From the NCBI RefSeq assembly GCF_015461845.1, contig NZ_JACOPW010000003.1, positions 1-64,000 of the forward strand: a DNA stretch of 64,000 bases, given 5' to 3'. The notes under the pieces are model-generated. The model made no database searches. It saw only the letters and a list, made by a program, of their open reading frames with translations, and was not told the origin of the DNA. The stretch's first letter is position 1. The number at the start of each line of letters is the position of its first letter. A program made the position numbers and the translations under genes. This document shows, one piece after another, positions 10,438-20,957 of the stretch. Source of the stretch: Pseudomonas mucoides. Lineage in GTDB: Bacteria; Pseudomonadota; Gammaproteobacteria; Pseudomonadales; Pseudomonadaceae.

Positions 10438-11229
10438 TTACGCCATATTGCGTGCGTAGAAGATTTCGAGCATTTCGTGCTTCACACGCTCAGTCACCTG
10501 GGCACGTTGCTCAGAGGACAGGTTGCTGGTGGCGTCACCGAACAGGTAGTTATCCAGTTCGAAGTTCTTCAACAGCATTTTGGTGTGAAACAGGTTTTCC
10601 TGGTACACGTTCACGTCAGTCATCTGGTACGCGTCGCGGGTGTCGTCGGACAGGTAGTTCTGGATCGAATTGATCTCGTGGTCGATGAAGTGCTTTTTGC
10701 CTTCAACGTCACGGGTGAAACCGCGCACACGATAATCCACGGTCACGATGTCCGAATCGAACTGGTGAATCAGGAAGTTGAGTGCTTTCAACGGTGAGAT
10801 GACACCACAGGTCGACACGTCAATGTCCACACGGAAAGTCGCAATACCGTCCACCGGATGGATTTCCGGGTAGGTGTGCACCGTGATGTGGCTCTTGTCG
10901 AGGTGGGCCAGGATAATTTCAGGCAGCGGGCCCGGGGACTCTTCGATCTGGCTGTCGGTCGGGGTTACCGGCTCTTCAGAGATCAGAATCGTGACGCTGG
11001 CGCCCTGTGGTTCGTAGTCCTGACTGGCAATGTTCAGGATGTTGGCACCAATGATATCGACAACTTCCGTGAGGATCTGCGTCAGGCGTTTCGCGTTGTA
11101 CTCTTTATTGATGTACTCAACGTAAGCCTGTTGGTCTTGCGGGGTTTCCGCGTAGCAGATGTCATAGATGTTGAAGCTCAAGGTCTTTGTCAGGTTATTG
11201 AACCCGTGGAGCTTGAGTTTGCTTTTCAC
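10438..11229 (-). CDS. speD: S-adenosylmethionine decarboxylase proenzyme
   Basis: Makes decarboxylated AdoMet, the aminopropyl donor for spermidine. The 263-residue E. coli-type (class 1A) protein contains the self-cleavage region [13 protein letters not shown] in its middle; cleavage before the Ser of KSH gives the pyruvoyl group. The Cys of [13 protein letters not shown] is conserved. The start is GTG at 11229 ([10 protein letters not shown]). It is transcribed alone, with a terminator 14 bases past its stop. Confidence 0.96.
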   Translation of the reverse strand: MKSKLKLHGFNNLTKTLSFNIYDICYAETPQDQQAYVEYINKEYNAKRLTQILTEVVDIIGANILNIASQDYEPQGASVTILISEEPVTPTDSQIEESPGPLPEIILAHLDKSHITVHTYPEIHPVDGIATFRVDIDVSTCGVISPLKALNFLIHQFDSDIVTVDYRVRGFTRDVEGKKHFIDHEINSIQNYLSDDTRDAYQMTDVNVYQENLFHTKMLLKNFELDNYLFGDATSNLSSEQRAQVTERVKHEMLEIFYARNMA

Positions 11230-11467
11230 CGTTAAAAACTCTCTATGTATTGCGGCCTGGCCGCGTGATCAAGCATGCCCGTCAAATGCGAACAACGCAC
11301 CTGCGTAGGACGGTTAACACCTCTTCGCGATGGCGATTTTGGTTGTCAGTTCGGGGGCGCGGCCTGTCGGTTGACGGACCACTACCCTGAAAAAAGTGGC
11401 GCATTATGCAGACGTCAGCTTGGGTTCGCCAGAGTCTGCACCGCTTTTATGATAGTTGAATGTCGGC

Positions 11468-11890
11468 TCAACCGAGTTCGATGATCTCGTAGTCGTGGGT
11501 AATCGCCACGCCAGCGGCGCCCAACATGATCGAGGCCGAGCAATACTTCTCCGCCGACAGCTCAATGGCGCGCTTGACCTGGGCTTCTTTCAGCCCGCGG
11601 CCCTTGACCACGAAGTGCATGTGAATCTTGGTGAAGACCTTCGGGTCCTCGGTCGCACGCTCGGCTTCAAGGAAGGCTTCGCAGCTTTCAACGGCCTGAC
11701 GGGACTTCTTGAGGATGCTGACCACGTCGAAATTGCTGCAACCGCCGACACCCAGCAGGAGCATTTCCATCGGCCGGACACCCAGGTTGCGACCGCCAGC
11801 ATCGGGCGGACCGTCCATGACCACGACATGACCGCTGCCGGATTCACCGAGGAACATGGCTTCGCCAGCCCATTGGATGCGTGCCTTCAT
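11468..11890 (-). CDS. OsmC family protein (YhfA-like)
   Basis: Member of the OsmC/Ohr fold. The 140-residue product has the motif LLGVGGCSNFD near 55, with one conserved Cys; the second redox Cys of true Ohr/OsmC peroxidases is not evident, which fits the YhfA-like branch of undefined role. I chose the ATG at 11890 because GGAG lies 8 bases upstream; a TTG two codons earlier is less likely. It is divergent from vfr. Confidence 0.85.
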   Translation of the reverse strand: MKARIQWAGEAMFLGESGSGHVVVMDGPPDAGGRNLGVRPMEMLLLGVGGCSNFDVVSILKKSRQAVESCEAFLEAERATEDPKVFTKIHMHFVVKGRGLKEAQVKRAIELSAEKYCSASIMLGAAGVAITHDYEIIELG

Positions 11891-12127
11891 CGCCAAGACT
11901 CCACTGTCTAAAAAAGGGACGCCAGCTTAGCACAGGGCCCCTGATTGACAGCGTTTCACCTTCCTAGGACGCAGGTGTCCAAGCCGTAGGTAAATTCTCA
12001 AATATTGCAGGAAGTGTCTGTTAAGCTGACGCCAATTCGCTGGCGCATAGCCAGCTTTGCCTCGACCCTAGTCAGCAGCTCATAAGAAAACCAAACACAC
12101 ACCGTGACGTCTTTTCGGGATACAACC

Positions 12128-12772
12128 ATGGTTGCTATTACCCCAATACCCAAAATCAAAAACCTCGACAAGCTGTTGATGCATTGCCAACGCCGTCGCT
12201 ATGCGGCCAAGAGCAACATCATTTGCGCGGGTGATCGCTCGGAAACCCTGTTTTTCATCATCAAAGGCTCGGTCACGATCCTGATCGAGGACGACGATGG
12301 TCGTGAAATGATCATCGCCTACCTGAACGCCGGGGACTTTTTCGGTGAGTTGGGGCTGTTCGAACAGGCTGGCCTGGAACAGGCACGCAGCGCCTGGGTG
12401 CGCGCGAAGATCGAATGCGAAGTCGCGGAAATCAGCTACGCGAAATTCCGCGAGCTGTCCCAGCAAGACCCAGACATTCTTTACGTCCTCAGCGGACAAA
12501 TCGCACAACGTCTGCGCAATACCACGCGCAAGGTCGGCGACCTGGCGTTCTTCGATGTGACCGGACGCGTCGCTCGTTGCCTGCTGGAACTGTGCAAGCA
12601 GCCGGATGCGATGACTCACCCGGACGGCATGCAGATCAAAGTGACCCGCCAGGAAATCGGAAGGATTGTCGGTTGCTCGCGTGAAATGGTCGGCCGCGTG
12701 CTCAAGGATCTGGAGGAACGCAACCTGGTGGACGTCAAAGGCAAGACCATGGTGGTCTTCGGTACGCGCTAA
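12128..12772 (+). CDS. vfr: cAMP-activated global regulator Vfr (CRP family)
   Basis: DNA-binding homodimer activated by cAMP; in P. aeruginosa it controls type III secretion, quorum sensing and twitching. The 214-residue product has an N-terminal cyclic-nucleotide domain ([16 protein letters not shown], then [10 protein letters not shown] followed by RSAW, the cAMP-contacting segment) and a C-terminal winged helix with recognition helix [19 protein letters not shown] near 172-190. The start is the ATG at 12128 (MVAITPIP); eight upstream in-frame codons are unlikely to be used. Its stop TAA shares two bases with the stop of the convergent ligase gene. Confidence 0.96.
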   Translation: MVAITPIPKIKNLDKLLMHCQRRRYAAKSNIICAGDRSETLFFIIKGSVTILIEDDDGREMIIAYLNAGDFFGELGLFEQAGLEQARSAWVRAKIECEVAEISYAKFRELSQQDPDILYVLSGQIAQRLRNTTRKVGDLAFFDVTGRVARCLLELCKQPDAMTHPDGMQIKVTRQEIGRIVGCSREMVGRVLKDLEERNLVDVKGKTMVVFGTR

Positions 12773-13470
12773 GCCTTGAACAGGTCTGCCAGCAATTGGC
12801 GATAAAGCGCGTCGAGCCGCCCGAGTGCATCGGGCGCGGCGAACTTCTCATGCAGGGCGATGTGGCTTTCGGCGCGAACCCGCTGTTCCAGGCCGCAGGC
12901 TTCATTGAAACGATTGACCGCCGCAACCATCGATTCCCGCTCGTTATCCAGCAACAACGCACCATGCACCAATCCGACCGGACGCGTGCCGCCCTTGCTC
13001 TGGCGCCAACGCTGAGCTGTGCCGACCATCTTGCGGCCATCAAGGTTGACGTTGAAACGGCCATCGCAGAACGCGCCTTCGATTTCGCCGAGGGACGACA
13101 CGCCGCCCAGCTCATCCAACAACTGGCAGATAGGATCGCAGAGTCGGTGATAGGCGGTTTCGATGCGGTTTTGGTCGCCTTCGCTGCGTGGCGGTGCGTA
13201 GACCAATGCGATGTTGAGGGTGGATGCCGATTGCGGCACGGGCTCACCGCCGGTTTCACGCAAGAGCACGGGCCAACCGGCAGCGGCCGAGACTTCGCAC
13301 GCAGCTTCGAAACCGGATAAGCGGTTCAGGCGTCGGGGCATGACCAGGGCGCGGTCATTGGGTTGCCAGAACAGCAGGCCTAATTCCGAATCTCCGGTGC
13401 AGACCGCTGCCAGCAAGTCTTGTTCGGCTTGCAGGCCGGCTTCGACAGTCAAAGAGACGATTGAGGTCAT
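12769..13470 (-). CDS. Lipoate--protein ligase A family protein
   Basis: A biotin/lipoate A/B ligase (BPL_LplA_LipB) domain protein of 233 residues. Features include the [10 protein letters not shown] region, [11 protein letters not shown] (corresponding to the RRxSGGGxV loop but with substitutions), and [17 protein letters not shown], matching the conserved lysine region of LplA enzymes. Whether it attaches free lipoate, moves octanoate or does something else cannot be told. It converges on vfr with overlapping stop codons (TAG inside TAA). Confidence 0.75.
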   Translation of the reverse strand: MTSIVSLTVEAGLQAEQDLLAAVCTGDSELGLLFWQPNDRALVMPRRLNRLSGFEAACEVSAAAGWPVLLRETGGEPVPQSASTLNIALVYAPPRSEGDQNRIETAYHRLCDPICQLLDELGGVSSLGEIEGAFCDGRFNVNLDGRKMVGTAQRWRQSKGGTRPVGLVHGALLLDNERESMVAAVNRFNEACGLEQRVRAESHIALHEKFAAPDALGRLDALYRQLLADLFKA

Positions 13471-13516
13471 AAGGCATTCCGTTGGACTTGAAGTCTGAGG
13501 TGCTATTTATGCCGCC

Positions 13517-13576
13517 ATCGCGAGCAAGCTCGGCTCCTACATGGGTTCTCCTGCAGGAGCCGAGCTTGCTCGCGAT
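13517..13576. repeat. REPIN (inverted REP pair)
   Basis: atcgcgagcaagctcggctc is followed after a short loop by its near-complement gagccgagcttgctcgcgat. It lies between the start of the ligase gene and the end of trpC. Confidence 0.85.
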
Positions 13577-13600
13577 AGGGTCGACTCGGTCTGCGTGTAA

Positions 13601-14437
13601 TCAGTCGAGTGTAGAACCACTCACCGCAGTACCGCGCTCCGGAAAGAACAGTCGCTGCAACTCGGTCCCCGGGCTTTCGGCACGCATGAACGCTTCGCCG
13701 ACCAGGAACGCATACACGTCGCTGATTTCCATCAATTCGACATCCGCACGGTTGAGGATGCCGCTTTCGGTAATCACCAGGCGATCACGAGGGATGCGCG
13801 GCAACAGGTCGAGGGTGGTTTCCAGGCTGACATCGAACGTGTGCAGGTTGCGGTTGTTGATGCCGACCAGCGGAGTGTCGAGGGTTTTCAAGGCCCGCTC
13901 CAGCTCGTCGCCGTCGTGAACTTCTACCAGCACATCGAGGCCGACACCTTTTGCCACGGCAGCCAGCTCGGCCATTTTCACGTCATCCAGTGCGGAGACG
14001 ATCAACAACACGCAATCGGCGCCCAGCGCACGGGCTTCGACGATCTGATAAGGATCGATCATGAAATCCTTGCGGATCACCGGCAGTTTGCACGCCGCCC
14101 GGGCTTGTTGCAGATACGCATCGGCGCCCTGGAAGTAATCGATATCGGTCAGCACCGACAAACACGTCGCGCCGCCCTTCTCGTAGCTTTCGGCGATGTC
14201 GGCAGGAACGAAGTTCTCGCGGATCACGCCCTTGCTCGGCGAAGCTTTCTTGATTTCGGCAATCACCGCCGGTTGCTTGCGCTTGGCCTGCGCCAACAAT
14301 GCCTGGGCGAAACCACGGGGTGCATCGGCCGCCTTGGCCAGACTTTCCAGCTCGGCCAGGCTCACACGAGCGCTACGCTCGGCGACTTCCTGGACCTTGC
14401 GCGCCAGAATGTTTTCCAGAACCGTCGGTACACTCAT
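13601..14437 (-). CDS. trpC: Indole-3-glycerol phosphate synthase
   Basis: TIM-barrel enzyme that closes the indole ring in tryptophan synthesis. The 278-residue monofunctional protein (no fused TrpF) has [11 protein letters not shown] with the catalytic Lys near 59-69, [12 protein letters not shown] near 121, and GINNRNL and ITESGI near the C-terminus. Its ATG overlaps the trpD stop by four bases (ATGA), so the two are translationally coupled. It is the last gene of trpGDC. Confidence 0.97.
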   Translation of the reverse strand: MSVPTVLENILARKVQEVAERSARVSLAELESLAKAADAPRGFAQALLAQAKRKQPAVIAEIKKASPSKGVIRENFVPADIAESYEKGGATCLSVLTDIDYFQGADAYLQQARAACKLPVIRKDFMIDPYQIVEARALGADCVLLIVSALDDVKMAELAAVAKGVGLDVLVEVHDGDELERALKTLDTPLVGINNRNLHTFDVSLETTLDLLPRIPRDRLVITESGILNRADVELMEISDVYAFLVGEAFMRAESPGTELQRLFFPERGTAVSGSTLD

Positions 14438-15483
14438 CCCTCATTCTCCACTCGAAATACCGCGGTAAATGCACCCAACTCCTCGAGTTTCTCCCGAGCA
14501 AGACCGGTGTGCAGCGCGTCGTGCGCCAGGGCAACGCCCTCTTTCAAACTGGTGGCATGGTCAGCGGCATACAGGGCGGCACCGGCATTGAGCATGATCA
14601 TTTCGGCGGCTTTCAGACCGCTTTCGGTTTTGCGTTTGCCCAACGCATCGCGAATCAATTCCAGCGAGGCCGCCGGGCTTTCCACGGCCAGGCCATGCAG
14701 GCTCTGGCTCTTCATGCCCAGGTCTTCAGGCTCGACCCAATACTCGCTGATCTGGTCGTTCTTCAATTCCGCCACGAAGGTCGGCGCGGCCAGGCTGAAT
14801 TCGTCCAGGCCATCTTTCGAATGCACCACCAGCACGTGCTTGCTGCCCAATCGCTGCAGGACTTCGGCCAATGGCCGGCACAGCGCCTGGTTGAACACGC
14901 CCACCACCTGATGTTTCACACCGGCCGGATTCGTAAGCGGGCCGAGCATGTTGAACAAGGTACGCAGGCCTAGATCCTTGCGCGGACCGGCGGCGTACTT
15001 CATGGCGCTGTGGTGAGTCTGGGCGAACATGAAACCGATGCCGACGTTGTCAATGCAACGCGCGACTTGAACCGGAGTCAGGTTCAGGTAGATCCCCGCC
15101 GCTTCCAGCAGATCGGCGCTGCCGCTTTTGCCCGAGACCGCACGGTTACCGTGCTTGGCCACGGTGCAACCGGCCGCCGCAACCACGAAAGCAGAAGCGG
15201 TCGACACGTTGAAAATGTTGGCACCGTCACCGCCGGTGCCGACCACGTCGACGACGCTGTCGAGGGTCTTGAGTTCGACCTTGTCCGCCAGCTCGCGCAT
15301 GACCGACACGGCGCCGACGATTTCGTCGATGCTCTCGCTCTTCATGCGCATGGCCATCATGAATGCGCCGATCTGCGCATCTGTGCATTGGCCGGTCATG
15401 ATTTCGCGCATCACATCGCGCATTTCATCGGTGCTGAGGTCGAGGTGATCGACGATACGGCCCAGGGCTGTCTTGATATTCAT
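14434..15483 (-). CDS. trpD: Anthranilate phosphoribosyltransferase
   Basis: Transfers phosphoribose from PRPP to anthranilate. The 349-residue product has the PRPP-binding motif [18 protein letters not shown] near 82-99, [17 protein letters not shown] near 116-132, and the anthranilate-site segment [10 protein letters not shown]. It starts 9 bases after the trpG stop and overlaps trpC by four bases. The enzyme is monofunctional, not fused to TrpG. Confidence 0.97.
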   Translation of the reverse strand: MNIKTALGRIVDHLDLSTDEMRDVMREIMTGQCTDAQIGAFMMAMRMKSESIDEIVGAVSVMRELADKVELKTLDSVVDVVGTGGDGANIFNVSTASAFVVAAAGCTVAKHGNRAVSGKSGSADLLEAAGIYLNLTPVQVARCIDNVGIGFMFAQTHHSAMKYAAGPRKDLGLRTLFNMLGPLTNPAGVKHQVVGVFNQALCRPLAEVLQRLGSKHVLVVHSKDGLDEFSLAAPTFVAELKNDQISEYWVEPEDLGMKSQSLHGLAVESPAASLELIRDALGKRKTESGLKAAEMIMLNAGAALYAADHATSLKEGVALAHDALHTGLAREKLEELGAFTAVFRVENEG

Positions 15484-15492
15484 GAAAGGTCC

Positions 15493-16086
15493 TTAGCGCG
15501 TGCCGCCGGTTTGTTTGAGGAAGTTAGCGAACAGTTCGTGGCCCTGCTCGGTCAGGATCGACTCAGGGTGGAACTGCACGCCTTCGATGTTCAGGGTTTT
15601 GTGGCGCAGGCCCATGATCTCGTCGACCGAGCCGTCTTCAAGCTGGGTCCAGGCGGTCAGCTCCAGGCAGTCGGGCAAGGTTTCACGCTTGACGATCAGC
15701 GAATGGTAGCGGGTGACCGTCAATGGACGATTCAGGCCTTCAAATACGCCCTTGTCCTCGTGGAATACCGGGCTAGTCTTACCGTGCATCACTTGACGGG
15801 CGCGCACCACATCACCGCCAAAGGCCTGGCCGATGGACTGGTGGCCGAGGCAGACGCCAAGAATCGGCAGTTTGCCGGCGAAATGCTTGATCGCTTCAAT
15901 CGATATCCCCGCTTCGGTCGGGGTGCAAGGACCGGGGGACACCACGATGCGCTCTGGGTTGAGGGCTTCGATTTCAGCGATGGTCAGTTCATCGTTGCGC
16001 ACGACTTTGACCTGGGAGCCGAGCTCACCGAGGTACTGCACAACGTTGTAGGTAAAGGAGTCGTAGTTATCGATCATCAGCAACAT
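15493..16086 (-). CDS. trpG: Anthranilate synthase glutaminase subunit
   Basis: Class I glutamine amidotransferase that supplies ammonia to TrpE. The 197-residue product has the catalytic cysteine in [13 protein letters not shown] (near 79), and the His/Glu pair in VQFHPESIL near 172. I chose the ATG at 16086 ([11 protein letters not shown]); the frame stays open 34 codons further upstream, through the leader. It is the first gene of trpGDC and is separated from its partner trpE by estA. Confidence 0.96.
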   Translation of the reverse strand: MLLMIDNYDSFTYNVVQYLGELGSQVKVVRNDELTIAEIEALNPERIVVSPGPCTPTEAGISIEAIKHFAGKLPILGVCLGHQSIGQAFGGDVVRARQVMHGKTSPVFHEDKGVFEGLNRPLTVTRYHSLIVKRETLPDCLELTAWTQLEDGSVDEIMGLRHKTLNIEGVQFHPESILTEQGHELFANFLKQTGGTR

Positions 16087-16252
16087 GGCGTTTTTGAACC
16101 TCTTGAATTCACTGACTTTAAAGACAGCCTTCGAATGATTGACCCGCAGAGCGCTGCGCTTTGTCAGGTGCCGGGGTAGCGCCAGCAAAGCGGCATTTCA
16201 AACGGGTAAAGAAGGCAAAGCGGTACAGGTCCGGCGGAACCGGCAAAAGAAT
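16087..16252 (-). promoter_or_regulatory. trpGDC leader between leader peptide and trpG
   Basis: This 166-base stretch separates the Trp-rich leader ORF from trpG. It can form CCGG/CCGG (16231-16244) shortly after the leader stop. A stronger hairpin, CGCAGcgctCTGCG with outer TGAC/GTCA pairs, is at 16140-16166. Neither is followed by a clear T-run, so no canonical attenuator terminator is visible. The arrangement still fits the attenuation reported for trpGDC in P. putida. Confidence 0.5.
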
Positions 16253-16339
16253 TCAGGCGCGCCAACGCCAGCGGGCGTGTGCCTTGATGACTTGATCCAG
16301 GAGTTTACTGATGATCAACACGGGGAAGGTCTCATTCAT
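16253..16339 (-). CDS. Putative trp leader peptide upstream of trpGDC
   Basis: A 28-codon ORF with ATG at 16339 and TGA at 16253, 166 bases before trpG. It ends in the sequence ARWRWRA with two Trp codons close together (TGG CGT TGG). The last part closely matches the C-terminus of gph just before trpE (VIKAHARWRWRA versus [12 protein letters not shown]). Trp codons just before the stop are what a transcription-attenuation sensor needs. Attenuation of trpE and trpGDC, sensitive to miaA, has been reported in P. putida. The ribosome site is weak, so translation of this exact ORF is an inference. Confidence 0.6.
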   Translation of the reverse strand: MNETFPVLIISKLLDQVIKAHARWRWRA

Positions 16340-16496
16340 ACGTCTCGGCACAGTAACTTAGCTGGGCAGAGCGTGCAATATGGCCGGGGCTGCTGCTCGC
16401 GAAACTCTCAAAGGCTTCGCGACGGATGGCAAAAGGCCGGACGTTTTTGGTACTGTCGTTTCGTTCTCCTAAAACAATAAATAAACGGACTTGCTC
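16340..16496. other. Divergent promoter region of trpGDC and estA
   Basis: 157 bases between the leader peptide start (minus strand) and estA (plus strand). It must hold promoters for both units, but I could not fix convincing -35/-10 pairs by eye. The last 30 bases before estA are A-rich. Confidence 0.4.
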
Positions 16497-18407
16497 ATGA
16501 TCAAACAGACGTTGTTTGTACCGCTCGCAGGATGCTTGCTCGCCATGGCCTGCGCTCAAGCGTACGCCGCACCGAATCCGTACACCCATTTCGTCGTCTT
16601 CGGCGACAGCCTCAACGATGCCGGCACCTTTGCCGACACCGGCGGGCCTGCCGGAGCGACTCAGCGGTATACCAACCGGACGGGACCGGTTTATCTGGAT
16701 GGCAGCGGCGAAGTCCGCTCGCTCAACTCCACGCAGATTCTCGGTGGCAAACTGGGGTACACCGCGGACCAGACCGCTTCATCGTCTTCGGCGGTGCGCG
16801 CCAGCAATGGCCAGCCCGATGGCAACAACTGGGCCGTCGGCGGTTATCGCACCGATCAGATTCTCGATTCGATCACCAGCACGTCCGCCACCGGCGATCG
16901 CACCCGTGCCGGATACTTGCCATCGAACAACTTCCGGGCTGACCCGAACGCGCTGTATTACCTGTCGGGTGGCGGCAACGACTTCCTGCAAGGGCGCGTG
17001 ACCAGCCTGCCCCAGGCCAGCGCCGCCGCCGATCGACTGGCCAACAGCGTGCAGACGCTGCAAACCGCCGGTGCCAAATACATCATGGTCTGGCTGCTGC
17101 CCGACATCGGCCTGACGCCGGCAATCAACGGCAGCCCGCTGCAAGCGTTCACCTCACAGCTCAGCGCCCAGTTCAACACGGAGCTGGTGAGCAGACTGCA
17201 GAACATCAATGCCGAAGTGATCCCGCTGAACATTCCGGTGTTGCTCAATGAGGCGTTCGCCAATCCGGCGCAGTTCGGCTTGGCGACGGACCAGAACCTG
17301 ACCGCGACCTGCTTCAGCGGTAGCGGCTGCACCGAGAACACCCGTTACGGCATCAACAGCGCCACCCCCGACCCGACCAAGCTGATCTACAACGACTCGG
17401 TGCACCCGACCGAAGCCGGGCAACGCCTGATTGCCGATTACGCGTATTCGCTGTTGTCGGCGCCGTGGGAGCTGACGCTGCTGCCGCAAATGGCCCAAGG
17501 CACCTTGCGCGCACACCAGGATGAACTGCGCAACCAATGGCTGGCCGATTGGGAAAACTGGCAAGGCGTCGGCCAATGGCGCGCCATTGTTTCCGGCGGT
17601 GGCCAGCATCAGGACTTTGATGGTCAGGACAGCGTCGTCAGCGCCGACGGCAATGGTTACAACCTGAACATCGGCGGCAGCTATCGCCTCGACGATGCCT
17701 GGCGCGTGGGCGTAGCGGCCGGTTTCTATAACCAGAAACTCGAAGCCGGGACGAACGACTCCGACTACAAGCTCAACACTTACCTGGGCACCGCATTCGC
17801 CCAATACCAACAAAATCGTATATGGGCTGACATGGCGTTGACCGCCGGGCATCTGGACTACGACAGCCTCAAGCGTAAATTCCAGCTGGGCGCCAACGAG
17901 CGCAGCGAGAAAGGCGACACCAGTGGCTTCGTCGAAGCCTTCAGCGCCCGCATCGGCTATGACATCGCCCAACAGGCCAGCAGCCCTTGGCACCTGTCGC
18001 CGTTTGTCAGCGCCGACTTCTCCAAGGTCAAAGTCGATGGTTATTCAGAGGACGGCAATGATTCCACAGCGCTGACCTATGGCGACCAGGACAGTATTTC
18101 CCGCCGCCTCGGCATCGGTTTGCAGGGCAAATACCAGATCACCCCACAAACCCAGGTATTCGGTGAAATGGCTCACGAGCGTGAGTACAACGACGATACC
18201 CAGGACGTGGCGATCAACCTCAACACCCTGCCAAACAACCAGTTCACGCTGGAAGGCTACACCCCGCAAACCAACCTGAACCGGGTGAACCTGGGGGTGA
18301 GCCACAACCTCACCAAGGAACTGGCACTGCGCGCCAGCTATAACATTCGCAAGGATGACGACTTTACCCAGCAAGGGATTAATTTAGGGGTTGCGTTGGA
18401 CTTCTAA
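16497..18407 (+). CDS. estA: Autotransporter esterase EstA (GDSL)
   Basis: Outer-membrane type V secreted esterase of the SGNH/GDSL hydrolase family; in P. aeruginosa EstA affects rhamnolipid production and motility. The 636-residue product has a signal peptide (1-24), block [10 protein letters not shown] with the nucleophile Ser38, block III GGGNDF near 161, block V DSVHP with the catalytic Asp/His near 300-303, and a C-terminal beta-barrel from about 360 that ends in Phe (LGVALDF), as outer-membrane proteins do. I chose the ATG at 16497; a TTG two codons earlier is possible. It sits between trpG and trpE, which are otherwise partners. Confidence 0.93.
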   Translation: MIKQTLFVPLAGCLLAMACAQAYAAPNPYTHFVVFGDSLNDAGTFADTGGPAGATQRYTNRTGPVYLDGSGEVRSLNSTQILGGKLGYTADQTASSSSAVRASNGQPDGNNWAVGGYRTDQILDSITSTSATGDRTRAGYLPSNNFRADPNALYYLSGGGNDFLQGRVTSLPQASAAADRLANSVQTLQTAGAKYIMVWLLPDIGLTPAINGSPLQAFTSQLSAQFNTELVSRLQNINAEVIPLNIPVLLNEAFANPAQFGLATDQNLTATCFSGSGCTENTRYGINSATPDPTKLIYNDSVHPTEAGQRLIADYAYSLLSAPWELTLLPQMAQGTLRAHQDELRNQWLADWENWQGVGQWRAIVSGGGQHQDFDGQDSVVSADGNGYNLNIGGSYRLDDAWRVGVAAGFYNQKLEAGTNDSDYKLNTYLGTAFAQYQQNRIWADMALTAGHLDYDSLKRKFQLGANERSEKGDTSGFVEAFSARIGYDIAQQASSPWHLSPFVSADFSKVKVDGYSEDGNDSTALTYGDQDSISRRLGIGLQGKYQITPQTQVFGEMAHEREYNDDTQDVAINLNTLPNNQFTLEGYTPQTNLNRVNLGVSHNLTKELALRASYNIRKDDDFTQQGINLGVALDF

Positions 18408-18426
18408 CTCGATCGGCCATAGAAAA

Positions 18427-18458
18427 CGCGGCGCCTTCACAGGCGCCGCGTTTTTTTT
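18427..18458 (+). terminator. Intrinsic terminator of estA
   Basis: CGCGGCGCCT, loop TCAC, AGGCGCCGCG and eight T, 19 bases after the estA stop. The stem is perfect. Confidence 0.96.
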
Positions 18459-18477
18459 GGGTGTTCGCACGCCCCCT

Positions 18478-18569
18478 TGTAGGAATGAGCCTGCTCGCGA
18501 CGGCGATAGGCCAGGCGACATCTATGTTGGCTGTGCTGGCCTCATCGCGAGCAGGCTCACTCCTACAGG
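18478..18569. repeat. REPIN between estA and trpE
   Basis: tgtaggaatgagcctgctcg with the following cga at the left, and its inverted partner atcgcgagcaggctcactcc with tacag at the right, enclose about 43 bases. It lies just past the 3' ends of both convergent genes. Confidence 0.85.
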
Positions 18570-18585
18570 GAGGTATTGCGTGGAC

Positions 18586-20067
18586 TCAGGTGTCCGGGGT
18601 TTGTTCGGCCAGGGCCACGGCGCGGAACATCGCGCGGCGTTTGTTCAGGGTTTCTTCCCACTCCAGCGCCGGTACCGAGTCGGCCACGATGCCGCCACCG
18701 GCCTGCACGTGCAGTTCGCCGTTCTTGATTACCGCCGTGCGAATCGCAATCGCGGTGTCCATGTTGCCGTTCCAGGCAAAGTAACCGACCGCGCCGCCGT
18801 AGACGCCACGTTTTACCGGTTCCAGTTCGTCGATGATTTCCATCGCACGAATCTTCGGCGCACCGGACAACGTGCCCGCCGGCAGGATCGCCCGCAGCGC
18901 GTCCATCGCCGTCAGCCCGGCCTTCAACTGCCCGGTGACGTTGGACACGATGTGCATCACGTTGGAATAACGCTCGATGACCATTTTCTCGGTGAGTTTC
19001 ACCGAACCGATTTCCGAGACCCGACCGGTGTCGTTACGGCCCAGGTCGATCAGCATCAAGTGCTCGGCGATCTCCTTGTCGTCGGACAGCAGGTCTTTTT
19101 CCAGCGCCAGGTCGGCTTCTTCGTTGGCCCCGCGTGGACGGGTGCCGGCAATCGGGCGCACGGTGATCAGGTTGTCTTCGACCCGCACCAGCACTTCCGG
19201 CGAACTGCCGACGACATGGAAGTCGCCGAAGTTGAAGAAGTACATATAAGGCGTCGGGTTGAAGCAACGCAGCGCCCGGTACAGATCGATCGGTGCAGCC
19301 TTGAAGTCGATCGACATGCGCTGGGACGGCACGACCTGCATGCAGTCGCCGGCCAGGATGTATTCCTTGATGGTGTCGACGGCTTTTTCGTAATCGTCCT
19401 GGGTGAAACTCGAACGGAACACCGGATCAGCCGACTGCTGTTTGCTGAAATCCAGGCCACGGCGCGGCGTGATCGGCTGGCGAAGTTTTTCCAGCAGTTC
19501 TTCCAGACGTTCCAGGCCATGCTCGAATGCACCGTCTTGCGCCGGGTCGGCCAGCACAATCGCGTGCATCTTGCCGGCGAGGTTGTCGAACACCACCACC
19601 GCGTCGGAGACCATCAGCAGAATGTCCGGCACGCCCAGTGGATCCGGGTTCGGGCATTTGCCCAGACGCTTCTCCACATACCGCACGCAGTCATAACCGA
19701 AGTACCCCACCAGGCCGCCGTTGAAGCGCGGCAGACCGGCGATGGTCGGCACGTTGTAGCGGGCCTTGAAGGTTTCGACGAACGCCAGCGGGTCTTCCAC
19801 GTCGTGGCTTTCGGTCTCGATGCCGTCGACGGTCACGCTGACGTGATGGTCATGCACGCGCAGCACGGTGCGGCATGGCAGGCCGATGATCGAGTAACGG
19901 CCCCACTTCTCCCCGCCCTGAACCGATTCCAGCAGGTAGGAGTTCGGCTCGTCGGCCAGTTTCAGGTAGATCGACAGCGGCGTGTCGAAGTCAGCCAGGG
20001 TTTCGCAGGCAAGCGGGATGCGGTTGTAGCCGGCAGCGGCCAAACGCAGGAATTCTTCGCGGATCAT
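18586..20067 (-). CDS. trpE: Anthranilate synthase component I
   Basis: Converts chorismate to anthranilate using ammonia from TrpG; the first step of tryptophan synthesis. The 493-residue product has the N-terminal regulatory domain with the Trp-feedback region [15 protein letters not shown] near 44-58, and the chorismate-binding domain with [31 protein letters not shown] and the C-terminal [11 protein letters not shown]. The length is normal. It is the last gene of rpe-gph-trpE, 71 bases after the gph stop; that gap and the gph tail appear to act as its leader. Confidence 0.97.
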   Translation of the reverse strand: MIREEFLRLAAAGYNRIPLACETLADFDTPLSIYLKLADEPNSYLLESVQGGEKWGRYSIIGLPCRTVLRVHDHHVSVTVDGIETESHDVEDPLAFVETFKARYNVPTIAGLPRFNGGLVGYFGYDCVRYVEKRLGKCPNPDPLGVPDILLMVSDAVVVFDNLAGKMHAIVLADPAQDGAFEHGLERLEELLEKLRQPITPRRGLDFSKQQSADPVFRSSFTQDDYEKAVDTIKEYILAGDCMQVVPSQRMSIDFKAAPIDLYRALRCFNPTPYMYFFNFGDFHVVGSSPEVLVRVEDNLITVRPIAGTRPRGANEEADLALEKDLLSDDKEIAEHLMLIDLGRNDTGRVSEIGSVKLTEKMVIERYSNVMHIVSNVTGQLKAGLTAMDALRAILPAGTLSGAPKIRAMEIIDELEPVKRGVYGGAVGYFAWNGNMDTAIAIRTAVIKNGELHVQAGGGIVADSVPALEWEETLNKRRAMFRAVALAEQTPDT

Positions 20068-20183
20068 GGGGTAGCCTCGTGGCTTGAGGGTCTAACAGTC
20101 AGGTATGCAAACGCGCCGGTAGGCCGGCCAGGAACAAGTCAGGCGCGCCAACGCCAGCGGGCCAGGGCCTTGATGACTTTCAT
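20068..20183 (-). promoter_or_regulatory. trpE leader: gph tail with Trp codons plus hairpin
   Basis: The last 14 sense codons of gph begin with an in-frame ATG (20183) and read [14 protein letters not shown], with two Trp codons 4-5 codons before the stop at 20139. About 10 bases after the stop there is a GC hairpin, GCCGG-loop-CCGGC (20115-20128), followed on the minus strand by gcgTTTgc, a weak terminator-like tail. The same Trp-containing peptide end precedes trpGDC. This looks like an attenuator read either by ribosomes finishing gph or by an internal start. Confidence 0.6.
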
Positions 20184-20957
20184 CCAGAGTTTGCGAGTGA
20201 CCACCACGATGGCGTTTCCAGCAGGGGGTTGAACAGCGTCGGGCAACGTTATCTCAGCGGCCGGATCCAGGCAACCGGGAATTAGCTTGCGCAGATCGTC
20301 GATCACCAGCGCCGGCGATTCTTCGGCAATCGGCCGGCCATGGTTGTAGCCATAACTGAGCGCCACACACTTGACCCCTGCCGCTTTCGCCGCCAGCACA
20401 TCGCTGCGCGAATCGCCGACGAACAAGGACTGCGAGGCCGGAATGTTGGCCATTTTCATCACGAAAAACAGCGCGGCCGGGTCAGGTTTCTTCTGCGGCA
20501 AGGTATCGCCGCCGATGATCCATTTGAAGTAGCGGCCGATTTTCATCTGATCCAGCAGCGGCGCGACGAAGCGTTCCGGCTTGTTGGTGATCAGCGCCAT
20601 TTCCACGCCTTGTTTATTCAGCCACTTGAGGGTGTCACGCACACCGGGGTAAACCACGGTCAGCTCATGGCTCGCGCCATAGGCCTGCATGAAAATCTCC
20701 AGCGCGTGTTCAGCCTCGACGTCATCAACCGTCGAGTGCTCGATGTCACCCGCCAGCGCACGACGCACCAATACCGGCGCGCCGTTACCGACCCATTCCC
20801 GTACCGACTCGAGGCCGGCGGGTTTGCGGCCCAGCTTGAGCAGCATGTGATCCACAGCCGCTGCGAGGTCCGGGACCGAATCGATCAACGTGCCATCCAG
20901 ATCGAACATCACCAGCCGCGGCAGACGCCCCGGGAACAACTGCTCAAAACCACTCAT
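20139..20957 (-). CDS. gph: Phosphoglycolate phosphatase with Trp-rich C-terminal tail
   Basis: HAD-superfamily phosphatase that removes 2-phosphoglycolate. The 272-residue product has motif [10 protein letters not shown] (nucleophile Asp19, general acid Asp21), motif [10 protein letters not shown], and motif [15 protein letters not shown] and [16 protein letters not shown]. The HAD core ends near residue 230. The remaining 40 residues form an unusual basic, Trp-containing tail that closes RWRWRA and coincides with the trpE leader signal. Its start overlaps the rpe stop by four bases. Confidence 0.93.
   Translation of the reverse strand: MSGFEQLFPGRLPRLVMFDLDGTLIDSVPDLAAAVDHMLLKLGRKPAGLESVREWVGNGAPVLVRRALAGDIEHSTVDDVEAEHALEIFMQAYGASHELTVVYPGVRDTLKWLNKQGVEMALITNKPERFVAPLLDQMKIGRYFKWIIGGDTLPQKKPDPAALFFVMKMANIPASQSLFVGDSRSDVLAAKAAGVKCVALSYGYNHGRPIAEESPALVIDDLRKLIPGCLDPAAEITLPDAVQPPAGNAIVVVTRKLWMKVIKALARWRWRA

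Noticed and set aside
16253..16310. Copy of the 3' end of gph upstream of trpG, first read as an integration scar or gene-fragment duplication
   Set aside because: The similarity is concentrated in the Trp-codon end, each copy keeps an open frame, and each precedes a trp unit; a shared leader peptide explains it better.
18391..20232. Plus-strand open frame (613 codons) over trpE
   Set aside because: It is antisense to trpE, with the His/Gln/Arg-rich composition of GC-rich shadow frames.
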